A stretch of 64,000 nucleotides of DNA from Kiloniella sp. EL199 (lineage in GTDB: Bacteria > Pseudomonadota > Alphaproteobacteria > Kiloniellales > Kiloniellaceae), in assembly GCF_900313065.1 (NCBI RefSeq), contig NZ_OMPU01000014.1, positions 186,001 to 250,000 of the forward strand. The letters run 5' to 3'. The position numbers and the translations under genes are program-made. The notes beneath the pieces are model-generated. The model saw only the letters and a program-made list of their open reading frames with translations, was not told the DNA's origin and did no database searches. This document shows positions 52,819-61,892 of this stretch, piece by piece. The first letter of the stretch is position 1; each line of letters begins with the position of its first letter.

Positions 52819-54165
52819 TTGATTAAGCTGCCTGCCAATTACAAACACATACTTGCTTTAGCGACACCGCTGATATTATCAAATCTGACCGTTCCATTAC
52901 TGGGCGCTGTTGACACTGCTGTCATGGGGCATTTACCAGACCCAGCCTTTATTGGCGGTGTTGCTGTGGGGGGCACAATTTTCAGCTTCCTTTTTTGGGG
53001 CTTCGGCTTTTTAAAGATGGGAACGGTAGGCTTCACATCTCAGGCTTTTGGCGCTAGAAATTTACTTGAACAACAAGCTGCATTTTTGCGGCCAATGCTA
53101 CTTGCTCTGTTCTTCGGGTTACTGCTAATTCTGCTACAAGCTCCGTTGTTACAGCTATGCATTACACTGATTGACGGTAGCGCTGAAGTACAGCAATTAG
53201 CATTTCAATACAGCACGATACGTATATGGAGCGCCCCAATCGCTCTATCCAACTATGTCATTATCGGTTGGCTCATAGGCAAAGGCGAACCGAAACTAAC
53301 CTTTATTCTTCAGATAATTATAAACTCTGTGAACATTGTTCTGGATCTGATTTTTGTCATTGAATTGGAATGGGGGGTAGAAGGTGTCTCCCTGGCCACA
53401 GTGATTGCTGAAAGCGTTGGTTTTGCCGTTGGGCTGTGGATTATTTTGAAAAAATCTGATTTTTTTGCAAGCTCGATTAATTGGCAAAACGTTTGGCTCC
53501 GTACTCATATTCTCGCCCTCTTTACAGTAAACAGAGACATCTTTATCCGCACTCTATGCCTCATCTTTGCTTTTGCCTGTTTCACACGATTAGGCGCAAG
53601 CATGGGGGATGAGATTCTTGCCGCCAATGCCGTATTAATGCATTTCCTCTATTTCTCAGCCTATGGGCTGGATGGTTTTGCCCATGCAGCGGAAATAACA
53701 ACGGGTCATGCAAAGGGGAGAAACGACAATGAAGAGTTCAGGAAAGCCGTAAAAGCCAGTAGTGCCATGGCGTTTTTCACTGCAATTATCTTCGTTATAC
53801 TCTTTTATCTGTCTGGGCAGTTTATTGTAGATTTGTTCACAGATATCCCAAGTGTCAAATCGACTGCAGCAAGTTATATTTATTGGCCTATTATTATGCC
53901 GCTGATAAGTGTTGCAAGCTTTCAATTGGACGGCATTTTCATTGGCACAACACGCACAGCAGATTTGCGAAATGCCATGATACAGTCATTGGCTACATTT
54001 CTGATCAGCGCATGGCTTCTTGTCCCAACATGGGGAAATCACGGACTATGGCTTGCAATGACTATTTACATGGCTGCGCGTGGTATAACGCTTCTGAAAT
54101 ATTACCCTGCGCTTGCCAGATCAATTGGCCCCGGAACGAGCGAAATCAAATCTATTAAATCTTAA
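52819..54165 (+). CDS. MATE-family multidrug/metabolite efflux transporter (DinF-like)
   Basis: A 448-residue inner-membrane protein with twelve helices. The start HILALATPLILSNLTVPLLG and AVDTAVMGHLPDPAFIGGVA are characteristic of the DinF branch of MATE exporters. The frame starts with TTG at 52819; no earlier start is present and the ribosome-binding site is poor. It might be expressed from the riboswitch transcript, which would link it to B12, but it may also be independent. Confidence 0.9.
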   Translation: MIKLPANYKHILALATPLILSNLTVPLLGAVDTAVMGHLPDPAFIGGVAVGGTIFSFLFWGFGFLKMGTVGFTSQAFGARNLLEQQAAFLRPMLLALFFGLLLILLQAPLLQLCITLIDGSAEVQQLAFQYSTIRIWSAPIALSNYVIIGWLIGKGEPKLTFILQIIINSVNIVLDLIFVIELEWGVEGVSLATVIAESVGFAVGLWIILKKSDFFASSINWQNVWLRTHILALFTVNRDIFIRTLCLIFAFACFTRLGASMGDEILAANAVLMHFLYFSAYGLDGFAHAAEITTGHAKGRNDNEEFRKAVKASSAMAFFTAIIFVILFYLSGQFIVDLFTDIPSVKSTAASYIYWPIIMPLISVASFQLDGIFIGTTRTADLRNAMIQSLATFLISAWLLVPTWGNHGLWLAMTIYMAARGITLLKYYPALARSIGPGTSEIKSIKS

Positions 54166-54204
54166 CTTCACTGAGATCAGAAATCCGGTGGATATTTAGG
54201 GCCA

Positions 54205-55782
54205 TTATTCACCATTCTGTGGTAGAGAAACAATAATAGACAGTCCACCGTCTTGACGGTTTTCTGCCCGGACATAACCGCCAATTGCCTCTACATTTCT
54301 GCGAACAATCCATAATCCAATACCCATGTGATTAGAGGATCCCACACTTGTTCCATACTGTTCACCTCCTCCGACATCCTGTCCTATTTTCTTTGGCCTG
54401 TAAGAAACATATCGTTCGAAAATACGCTCCAACTCACTTTCCGGCACACCGGGTCCACGGTCACGAACCGCCAACTCCGCTGTTTTTCTGCCATTGATTA
54501 AATCAACGGTAACTGTCGTACCACGCGGAGAAACTTCAAGAGCATTATCAATAATATTCTCAAGAATTGTCTCCAGCATGTCTTCACCTGCAAGAACAGA
54601 AATTTCATGATCTATAGAGCTTTGCAAGATCACCCCTTGCTGGGAGAAGCTCACATTATAAGCTTCAAGCATCCTCAACAAGAGAGCAGAGAGATCAATA
54701 TTTTCTCTGGGCGGATTCAAAAGTTCAGCTGAGGTATGTTCGAGATGACGAGCTGTCGAAACCAAATTCTCCAGGCGATCAAGAGCCTCCTCAACAACCT
54801 GAAGAGCCCGACGGCCTCTTTTATTCTCTGTCTCGACCGTCTTGTTCAAAGGTTCAAGCGCTTGCCTGATAATTGCCAGAGGTGTTTTGAAAGCATGCGC
54901 ATTATCCTCTGCAGCCCTACGAATAGAATCAGATGACTCCCGCAACGTATGAGTCATCCGATCAAATTCATGAGCAACAGGCTCCAGTTCTGGAACTTTG
55001 TTACTCATCATAAAGCTGCTTTTGTCAACGCTCCCCTCACGAATACCACGGGCAAGATCACGAAAACGCATCAAATCACGCCACACGGTAAAAACAAGAA
55101 TAGTGAGAATAAGTGCCATGCCAAGATAAATTGCAGCCGCAATCTGAACCTCAAGTGTTTTCCAGTAAGGTTGCCCGATAGAAGACCCAAGGAAAACTTC
55201 TGCCGACTGTGTTGCAATAACCGCCCAACACCCTGCATCTGTTCTGATTGCTGTCATTGAGGTCAGAAGCTCTTCAATCCCACTAGGTCGAAGATGTCTT
55301 ATCGCCATAGGCCGTTCGATCAGACAGCTGGCAGTCAGATTATCGAAAACCCCTTGAGAGACCAGTGTTTCACGCTCTTTGCGTAACTCGTCCCCCGAAA
55401 TTCGTGGCTCAGATGCAACAAAGAACACTCCCTGTACACCTTCTTCTCCAGCAGGGCGGAACAGAACTTTAATACCGTTGCCTTTAGTTGCTATGCGCTC
55501 GATTTCATCAGGTAAATCCAACAAAATAGATGGATCGGCACTCTCAAGCATCGGCCGCAAGCTTTCGGCCATAAGGCGTCCTTGTTCACGGACAGCGGTT
55601 AAAACAATATTTTGGCGATCCAGATCAGCCTGACGAAATTCTTGATACAAAAGGGCCGGGACAGCAAAAAACACCAAAAGCATAATAACAAACTTGGCAA
55701 ACAACGAGTGTACGGCCCGGCTCACTCGTGATCGCCGCACTTTCTGTTCACTCTCGTTTATGATCACGCTTTGATGCTTCAC
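54205..55782 (-). CDS. Sensor histidine kinase
   Basis: A 525-residue membrane kinase. Helix 1 at about 30-50 and helix 2 at about 210-232 enclose a periplasmic sensor domain of 160 residues; a HAMP linker follows. The phosphorylated histidine is in AHAFKTPLAIIRQAL near residue 296. ATP-site motifs: N-box ENIIDNALEVSP, G1 VRDRGPGVPESE, G2 SNHMGIGLWIV. The response regulator gene lies 19 bases upstream on the same strand, so the pair forms an operon. The signal is unknown. Confidence 0.93.
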   Translation of the reverse strand: MKHQSVIINESEQKVRRSRVSRAVHSLFAKFVIMLLVFFAVPALLYQEFRQADLDRQNIVLTAVREQGRLMAESLRPMLESADPSILLDLPDEIERIATKGNGIKVLFRPAGEEGVQGVFFVASEPRISGDELRKERETLVSQGVFDNLTASCLIERPMAIRHLRPSGIEELLTSMTAIRTDAGCWAVIATQSAEVFLGSSIGQPYWKTLEVQIAAAIYLGMALILTILVFTVWRDLMRFRDLARGIREGSVDKSSFMMSNKVPELEPVAHEFDRMTHTLRESSDSIRRAAEDNAHAFKTPLAIIRQALEPLNKTVETENKRGRRALQVVEEALDRLENLVSTARHLEHTSAELLNPPRENIDLSALLLRMLEAYNVSFSQQGVILQSSIDHEISVLAGEDMLETILENIIDNALEVSPRGTTVTVDLINGRKTAELAVRDRGPGVPESELERIFERYVSYRPKKIGQDVGGGEQYGTSVGSSNHMGIGLWIVRRNVEAIGGYVRAENRQDGGLSIIVSLPQNGE

Positions 55783-55801
55783 GATCTAACCTTCTGGTGA
55801 A

Positions 55802-56584
55802 TTAAGCCGTACCTGACGGACCATCATTCCGCCAGCGATAGCCAAATCCGGGATAGTTTTCAATATGTTCAAAACCATCATCAATTTCACGGAATTTCTT
55901 ACGTATGCGCTTAATGAATGACCGAACATTCGCTTTGTAGCCATCCGTACCGTAACCAGCGACGAAGTCCTTACCATGTACAAGATCGTATATCTGGCGG
56001 TAGCTGACATCGTTACCAATACCAGTGGCAAGAAAGCAGACAATTGCAAACTCTGTAAGTGTCAGATCAAGCTGTTCTCCTTTCCAGTAAGCCCGCATGA
56101 TATCTTCCCGAATTTCAAGATCACCAATACGAGAAGACAGTGGATTGCCTGCATCCTGTTCATCTGATTGAGCGGAAGAACTTCCCTTTGTACCTTCGGC
56201 AATCAACCGTAACCGTTGTAAAATGATCGGCAAACGCCTGGATTTATCGATAAAATCAACGGCTCCCCAGCGAAGAGCAGCTTCTTCGTAAATTTCATCA
56301 CTGAGCATTGTCAAAAAAATGACCGGATTATTCATACGCGCTTCGCGCAAGCGTCTAAGAACAGCTAAACCATCAAGCCCGGGCATACGCCAATCCAAGA
56401 GAATTGGATCAAGCGAGGGTTCATTCAATAAATAACTCAACACATCAGAGCCATTATCAAAATCAATAACATTAAACCCTTCTTCGGAAAGGTTCAGCCC
56501 AAGTGATTCTCGAAAAAGATCATCATCATCAACCAAAATAACGCGCGGACTTACTGTCTCAACTACTGTCGTCGCTGCCATCAT
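55802..56584 (-). CDS. OmpR-type response regulator
   Basis: A 260-residue two-domain regulator. Receiver: acidic pocket VILVDDDDLF, phosphorylated D64 in PILLDWRMPGLDG, Lys in FIDKSR. A linker leads to a winged-helix DNA-binding domain with LTLTEFAIVCFLA and YKANVRSFIKRIRKKF ... HIENYPGFGYRW. The ATG has AGGAG seven bases upstream. Partner of the histidine kinase directly downstream. The receiver lacks the Thr-Ser/Pro segment of some OmpR proteins, having VIFLTMLSDE, which is normal. Confidence 0.93.
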   Translation of the reverse strand: MMAATTVVETVSPRVILVDDDDLFRESLGLNLSEEGFNVIDFDNGSDVLSYLLNEPSLDPILLDWRMPGLDGLAVLRRLREARMNNPVIFLTMLSDEIYEEAALRWGAVDFIDKSRRLPIILQRLRLIAEGTKGSSSAQSDEQDAGNPLSSRIGDLEIREDIMRAYWKGEQLDLTLTEFAIVCFLATGIGNDVSYRQIYDLVHGKDFVAGYGTDGYKANVRSFIKRIRKKFREIDDGFEHIENYPGFGYRWRNDGPSGTA

Positions 56585-56674
56585 TTTTTATCTCCTGCAT
56601 TCACATTCATTACTCTTGAGTGGTCACACACATCACAAATTCATCAAAGAATTTACTGTACAAATCAATTTGCC

Positions 56675-57397
56675 TCATGAATCAGGCGACAAACTGTCAA
56701 GAACGTCTCTTTTTAAAGAGTTCGTATCTTCCATTATTTTTTGAAAACAGGCCTGAACGACTGCATGATCCTCTTCGCTGATTGCACTTGGCTTTAACGG
56801 TGAAGTACTTTCTGTCAGTTTTTCATCATCGACTTTCAGCGATGTAACCCTTGAAAGACCATCCCCGTTCAAACCACTTTCATAAGCCAGAACTCGATAA
56901 TCCCCAGCCTGATCCAGTTTCGGGTAGAAAAAAATCTGCAAACTACAGGTCTCAATATCGTAACCCCAAACACGAGCGGGATAGACATCCCTAATCCATA
57001 CAGGCTGTCCCAGTTTCTCCCGGACCTGAAGAAAAGACATGCCAAGCAGTTCGCTAATTTCCGGTGTAACCAATAACGATTTTTCTGAAGCATCCTGTTT
57101 TTCTGAAGCATCCTGGTCGGATTGCAGTTCCAGCAAGCCTCCTACCGGTTCCGGCCTATCTGGTATATCTTCAGGCTTCCAGTTTGGTTTCGGAACCTCG
57201 AATTCAGCAACCTCTTGCGGTTCATGCTCCGCATTACCGCGTGCAGCAATCTGAGGTTCAGCAGGCTTCTGTGCATCACTCGCAGTATTTTTGTTCGCAA
57301 AGAAACCGCCCTTACCTGGAAAATTACTGCATCCAGCTAAAAGAAGCATCATTACAAAGAAAAATGGATAACGAAGTGATCCCCCGACCCTGTTCAT
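56675..57397 (-). CDS. Predicted outer-envelope lipoprotein with a C-terminal SmpA/OmlA-like fold
   Basis: About 240 residues beginning MNRVGGSLRYPFFFVMMLLL, with a lipobox AGC at the end of the signal. The middle is Pro/Glu/Lys-rich, including a perfect 18-base tandem repeat (57080-57115) that encodes a six-residue repeat SEKQDA. The C-terminal GMSFLQVREKLGQPVWIRDV and ARVWGYDIETCSLQIFFY resemble the small alpha/beta domain that relates the fold to SmpA-like proteins. It lies upstream of the two-component operon on the same strand, with about 90 bases between, and may be a target. The start could also be seven codons earlier. Confidence 0.75.
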   Translation of the reverse strand: MNRVGGSLRYPFFFVMMLLLAGCSNFPGKGGFFANKNTASDAQKPAEPQIAARGNAEHEPQEVAEFEVPKPNWKPEDIPDRPEPVGGLLELQSDQDASEKQDASEKSLLVTPEISELLGMSFLQVREKLGQPVWIRDVYPARVWGYDIETCSLQIFFYPKLDQAGDYRVLAYESGLNGDGLSRVTSLKVDDEKLTESTSPLKPSAISEEDHAVVQACFQKIMEDTNSLKRDVLDSLSPDS

Positions 57398-57950
57398 TCC
57401 TAGATGACATCCCAGCATAATTGTCTCGTAGCGCGAACGCTGATTATCCCTTATCGACACAAACCTTCCAAGGCTTGTGTTTATTTTGTGGTCAAGACTT
57501 AATCGATGTTAAAACAAACAACGTATAAGCAATTCAAAACTGCCTGATAACAGTAAACCCTGATAACAGTAAACAAAGAGCAACCTTTCCCCTCAGAAGC
57601 CCGGCAAGAATTCCGTCAGGATACCGGAGGAAACAAAAGCCGCCGTTGCCATCATAAACGATAACATCATTGATGACCACGGAAAGGCGATTACACTAAC
57701 GTTTCCTTATAGGCTTTAAAAAATGTCATTTTAAAGGAAGCCTAAACAAAATAGTAATTACTTGAGAAAGAAAGACAACCGGAAACCAGTAGAACTCCTG
57801 CTTTCAACCATTGCACCGCATCAAATAAATCGGTATGTCAAACACTCCGTTTTGGAAATAATTTTACTAATGCATTTCCGTATGGGCCCGACAACTATAT
57901 GATGCCCCTGTCCGGGTATGTTTTCTTAGAATATAATCAGCAGGAACCGA
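57398..57950. other. Gene-free region with a tandem repeat and a hairpin
   Basis: Two elements are visible. CCTGATAACAGTAAAC is perfectly duplicated at 57543-57558 and 57559-57574. TAGG-CTTTAAAA-(aatgtca)-TTTTAAAG-gaag-CCTA at 57710-57744 forms an eight-base inner stem with an outer TAGG/CCTA pair. The remainder holds the divergent promoters of the lipoprotein and glycosyltransferase genes, without strong consensus. Confidence 0.55.
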
Positions 57951-59078
57951 ATGAAAATCTGCCAAATTTGCGCTGTCGATTTCTCGCTTTACCATATGCT
58001 TCTTCCCTTGATGAAGGGAATGCGGGATGCAGGACATGAAGTTGTTGGCGTATGCAGTGACGGCCCTTTGATCGAAAAGATTCGAGCTGAAGGATTCCGA
58101 GTTGAAACCATCAAAATTGAGCGATCTTTAAATATTTTTTCGCATACCAAATCATTTGGCACTCTTACCCGCTTTTTCAAAAACGAGAAATTTGATCTGG
58201 TACACACACACACGCCTGTGGCATCTTTGATTGCTCGCTTTGCAGCCCGTGCTGCCAGTGTTCCCCAAATAGCCTATACAGCGCACGGTTTTTATTTTCA
58301 CGAAAATATGCCTGCAATAAAGAAAAACATCTTTGTCGGACTGGAATGGATTGCCGGACGCTTTACAGATACGCTGTTCACCCAAGCCCAGGAAGATGCA
58401 GAAACAGCAAAGAGACACAAGCTGTGTAAAAACGGAACTATAGTTGCCATTGGCAATGGCATTAACGTCAACAAGTTTTATCCTGCGACCCCAAAATCCT
58501 ACAGAAAAGCACTCAGGACAGAACTGGGGGCAAAGGACGATGAAACTGTTATTTTGATGGTTGGACGCCTGGTCCGGGAAAAAGGCTATGTTGAGTTGAT
58601 TGAAGCCATGAAGAAAGTCAACGCAACACTGTGGATTGTAGGAGATCGCCTTGCGAGTGATCACGCCACAGATATTGATGATGCCATGACACAGGCTAAA
58701 ACAGATGAGAAGTTAAAAAAACGCATTCGGTTTCTCGGCTACCGTGATGATGTGAACCAAATCATGCGGGCTGCTGATATTTTTACTCTCCCCTCTCACC
58801 GAGAAGGAATGCCAAGATCAATTATCGAGGCAATGATGACTGGCCTTCCCGTCATTGCTACGAACATCCGGGGGTCTCGAGAAGAAGTAGATGATGGAAA
58901 GACGGGCATTCTGGTTCCTGTCAATGAACCAGAAAAGTTGTCCGATGCACTTTGTAAGCTCGTGAATAGTCCCAAGCTACGAGAAACCATGGGTACTGCA
59001 AGCAGAAAGCGTGCCCTAGATCTCTATGATGAGCAGAAAATAATCGCAACCCAACTCAAGCTTTTAAATCTCAATTAA
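57951..59078 (+). CDS. Glycosyltransferase family 4 protein
   Basis: A 375-residue GT-B glycosyltransferase. N-terminal KICQICAVDFSLYHMLLPLM, VHTHTPVASLIARFAAR and AYTAHGFYFHENM; the C-terminal nucleotide-sugar half has VILMVGRLVREKGYVELIEA and the EX7E motif in SHREGMPRSIIEAMMTGLPV. It probably builds a cell-surface polysaccharide or LPS. waaA follows after ten bases and is probably co-transcribed. The donor sugar is unknown. Confidence 0.92.
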   Translation: MKICQICAVDFSLYHMLLPLMKGMRDAGHEVVGVCSDGPLIEKIRAEGFRVETIKIERSLNIFSHTKSFGTLTRFFKNEKFDLVHTHTPVASLIARFAARAASVPQIAYTAHGFYFHENMPAIKKNIFVGLEWIAGRFTDTLFTQAQEDAETAKRHKLCKNGTIVAIGNGINVNKFYPATPKSYRKALRTELGAKDDETVILMVGRLVREKGYVELIEAMKKVNATLWIVGDRLASDHATDIDDAMTQAKTDEKLKKRIRFLGYRDDVNQIMRAADIFTLPSHREGMPRSIIEAMMTGLPVIATNIRGSREEVDDGKTGILVPVNEPEKLSDALCKLVNSPKLRETMGTASRKRALDLYDEQKIIATQLKLLNLN

Positions 59079-59088
59079 GGCAAAGTGC

Positions 59089-60375
59089 ATGACGACATTA
59101 CGCACAAAAATTGCCATGGGTTTATACGCTTCTGTTGCAACCTTTATGACACCGTTCGTTAAATATCATCTAACGAAACGTATAAAACGCGGTAAAGAGC
59201 ATCCTGTTCGTTTTACAGAAAAGCTTGGCCATGTGTCTCAAACAAGACCCAAAAGCAAGTTGGTATGGATACACGGGGCATCTGTCGGGGAATCTCTTTC
59301 GATCCTTCCTCTACTTGAAACTTTTCACAACCTACAACCAGATCTGAAGTTCCTTGTTACAACAGGGACAGTAACATCAGCACGATTGATGGAAGAGCGC
59401 TTGCCGCCATACGCTATGCATCAATTTGTGCCGGTTGACCTGCCTCTGGCCATTGGACGTTTTCTTAAAAATTGGCGCCCGGATATTGCTCTGGTTGTTG
59501 AATCAGAGCTATGGCCCAATATGATTTTCCAAACGAAAGCCCGGAATATTCCCCTTGTACTTCTCAACGGGCGTATGTCACAAAAATCTGCAAAGTCCTG
59601 GGGCAAAGCGTCATTTTTCATTCAAGATTTACTGAATCAATTTGACCTAATCCTCGCCCAATCAGCAACAGATGTACGTCGCTATACAGAATTGGGGGCA
59701 CCACATGTTAAGAAGCAAAGTAATCTTAAGTTCGCAGCCGCACCTTTAAGTTATAAACAAGATGACTTTGATAAGCTTTCAACACAGATAGGCACACTAC
59801 CTGTCTGGTTTGCCAGTTCCACCCATAGGGGTGAAGAGGTTTTTCTGGCAGAGACACATGAAAAGCTTAGAGAAAAAATTCCAAACCTGCTTTGTATCAT
59901 TGCCCCCAGGCACCCGGAACGAGGTCCCGAAATTCTCAATGAATTTCAAAGAAAAAACCTTCCTCTTACTCTCAGAAGCGAAGGCAAGGGTATAACGCCC
60001 GATACCTCCATTTATCTGGCCGATACTTTGGGAGAGCTAGGGCTTTTTTATGCCCTCTCACCTGTGGTCGTCATCGGGGGATCATTGTTACGCAAAGGCG
60101 GTCAAAATCTTCTGGAACCAGCCAGACAGAACTGCGCTATTATCTGTGGACCTGAAATGCAGAACTTTGAAGAAATCTGCAACGAAATGGTTGAAAATCA
60201 TGCTGTTATAAAGCTCACTCAAGCGGAAGATGTCACAACACAACTGGAAGCGCTTTTACTCAATGAACCACATCAACAGAAATTGGCGCAAAAAGCTGCT
60301 GTTTATGTGAAAGATCGCGGACAGGAAATTAATGATGTGGCTAGAGAGATACTGCAAAAAATCCCGGTTGGGTAA
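59089..60375 (+). CDS. waaA: 3-deoxy-D-manno-octulosonic acid (Kdo) transferase
   Basis: A 428-residue Kdo transferase, acting on lipid A at the inner membrane. Motifs are an N-terminal anchor region, the segment LVWIHGASVGESLSILPLLE, the LVVESELWPNMI motif, LLNGRMSQKSAKSW, and CIIAPRHPERGPEI with VVVIGGSLLRKGGQNLLEPA. Length and order are standard. It is the second gene of a glycan pair with the GT4. Confidence 0.95.
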   Translation: MTTLRTKIAMGLYASVATFMTPFVKYHLTKRIKRGKEHPVRFTEKLGHVSQTRPKSKLVWIHGASVGESLSILPLLETFHNLQPDLKFLVTTGTVTSARLMEERLPPYAMHQFVPVDLPLAIGRFLKNWRPDIALVVESELWPNMIFQTKARNIPLVLLNGRMSQKSAKSWGKASFFIQDLLNQFDLILAQSATDVRRYTELGAPHVKKQSNLKFAAAPLSYKQDDFDKLSTQIGTLPVWFASSTHRGEEVFLAETHEKLREKIPNLLCIIAPRHPERGPEILNEFQRKNLPLTLRSEGKGITPDTSIYLADTLGELGLFYALSPVVVIGGSLLRKGGQNLLEPARQNCAIICGPEMQNFEEICNEMVENHAVIKLTQAEDVTTQLEALLLNEPHQQKLAQKAAVYVKDRGQEINDVAREILQKIPVG

Positions 60376-60401
60376 CAATTAACCGGGCAAGCAACAGTAC
60401 C

Positions 60402-61313
60402 CTATGATATTCGATCCAGTTTCTGAGACAAAAGGATCAACCCTTCCAATGTAGATGGTGCCATATACCTTTCAAAAATCGGAAGCTGTGTTACAGGATC
60501 TTTTTGTAGTGCCCTATTCACCGATTGCCTGCTCATCAAAACAGCAGAACATTTTGCTTCCTTGGCGCAGATAAATGTATGCACATCCACGTCTTTTGTC
60601 CCACCGAAAGGAACTGCAAAGGAAGAGGTCGTTCTATATTCCCCACTATTGAGCCAAGCTTGACAGGAAGTGATCTCTTCACGCTGCTGATCTTGTGACA
60701 AAGAAGATAAAACATAATGAGAGGCACTGTGATTTCCGTAACTGATCAGAGGGTTCACAATCAGATCATCCTTTTTCGCAATCACCTTGGAAAGGTCAAG
60801 CAACTCATTGTCAAAATTGTTCTCGGCAAAAAAATCATCTAATGCCTGATCTATAAGCTTACTATTCAGCTCTGGCTTTTTGCTATCTTTATAAAATCGT
60901 TCTGATCTTATTTGTTGCGCCCATTTTTCTTGCGAAAAGTATCTTAAAAAGGCTCCTTCAAGCCCTTTTGACAGGACAAGCCGTACTTTGTCCCGCCAAA
61001 AAATGCCCCCATCAATCAGGTTACTGTTGAGAAATATCGTAGATGGCAATTTTTCACTAATCAACCAAGGTATCGCGTGGGTAAATAGATCTGTATAGGC
61101 ATCGTCAAAAGTAATTACTGCAAGGCCTTGCCGGTTCTCTGCCGCAATAAAATCATCCAAAGAAACGATTTCAAACTGATCTCGCAACCACGTTATCTGT
61201 TTCCTGAATTCAATCGGGTTGACGTTATGCAAACGACTTTCCAAGCCCATTGGAATATTTTCAAAAACGCCATGATACAACAGGATGTGACCACTTTGAT
61301 ATTTAGCCGTCAA
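60402..61313 (-). CDS. Polysaccharide deacetylase-family protein
   Basis: A 303-residue NodB-type carbohydrate esterase. The catalytic motif is VITFDDAYTDLFTH, and the second metal motif is YGNHSASHYVLSSLS, supplying the HxxxH pair. The start is a TTG with AGGA seven bases upstream. Its substrate is unknown; nearby LPS and glycan genes suggest surface polysaccharide. It is convergent with waaA. Confidence 0.88.
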   Translation of the reverse strand: MTAKYQSGHILLYHGVFENIPMGLESRLHNVNPIEFRKQITWLRDQFEIVSLDDFIAAENRQGLAVITFDDAYTDLFTHAIPWLISEKLPSTIFLNSNLIDGGIFWRDKVRLVLSKGLEGAFLRYFSQEKWAQQIRSERFYKDSKKPELNSKLIDQALDDFFAENNFDNELLDLSKVIAKKDDLIVNPLISYGNHSASHYVLSSLSQDQQREEITSCQAWLNSGEYRTTSSFAVPFGGTKDVDVHTFICAKEAKCSAVLMSRQSVNRALQKDPVTQLPIFERYMAPSTLEGLILLSQKLDRIS

Positions 61314-61373
61314 TTATTTTTCCTAATGTAACCATTTCCTTGACACCAGTTATTCGAACGAAAGTTAGGAACT

Positions 61374-61826
61374 TCATTCTTTATAGGCAATAACCTCTAC
61401 CCGGCGATCTTCATCTGCCTTATCTCCGGTTCCCCAAAGAGAGAAACTCCCATAGGCTTCACCACGGAAAACGGTTTCAATCCTCTTTTTGGCTATACCT
61501 TTTTTAACCAGGTAATTCTTGGCGCTTTGCGCCCGTTTAAGAGACAATTTTTTATTGGCTTCCGGATCACCCTGTTTATCAGCCTGACCGATGGCACAGA
61601 TTTTAAGTGAAGGATGACCATCAACAACGTCAAATAGATCATCTATTTTTTTTTGCGCTTTTTTGGAAAGGCTGGATTGCCCAACGTCAAAATAAATGAC
61701 TTTTTTCACCAGAGGGTTTTGATCAACTGGCACTGAACAATCAACCGGGCTAGACATCGCAGTAGAAATAGTAACACCCAGCACCAAGCAGCCAGGAACC
61801 AAATACCGAATGACAAACTTCACCAT
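61374..61826 (-). CDS. OmpA-family peptidoglycan-binding outer-envelope protein
   Basis: A 150-residue exported protein. A signal peptide (YLVPGCLVLGVTISTAMS) precedes a single OmpA domain: VIYFDVGQSSLSKKAQKKID, ICAIGQADKQGDPEANKKLS and KRAQSAKNYLVKKGI with the conserved Asp/Arg pair in EDRRVEVIAY. There is no beta-barrel. GGGGG precedes the ATG. Confidence 0.9.
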   Translation of the reverse strand: MVKFVIRYLVPGCLVLGVTISTAMSSPVDCSVPVDQNPLVKKVIYFDVGQSSLSKKAQKKIDDLFDVVDGHPSLKICAIGQADKQGDPEANKKLSLKRAQSAKNYLVKKGIAKKRIETVFRGEAYGSFSLWGTGDKADEDRRVEVIAYKE

Positions 61827-61892
61827 GATAAGTACCCCCTTAAATATGTCTTCTGTAAATCAGTTTAGCTTACTGACCACGAGAAAACTACC

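Noticed and set aside
57575-57721. Protein-like frame (ends KAITLTFPYRL) in the lipoprotein-GT4 gap
   Set aside because: It has no start codon between the preceding stop and its end, and no ribosome-binding site in phase; possibly a decayed fragment, but not supportable.
57731-57746. TTAA-N7-CTAAAC resembling a CtrA site
   Set aside because: One half-site is imperfect and it is buried in the hairpin at 57710-57744; the match is not better than chance in AT-rich DNA.
58152-58664. A 170-codon open frame on the minus strand
   Set aside because: Antisense to the GT4 gene; Cys/Phe-rich shadow.
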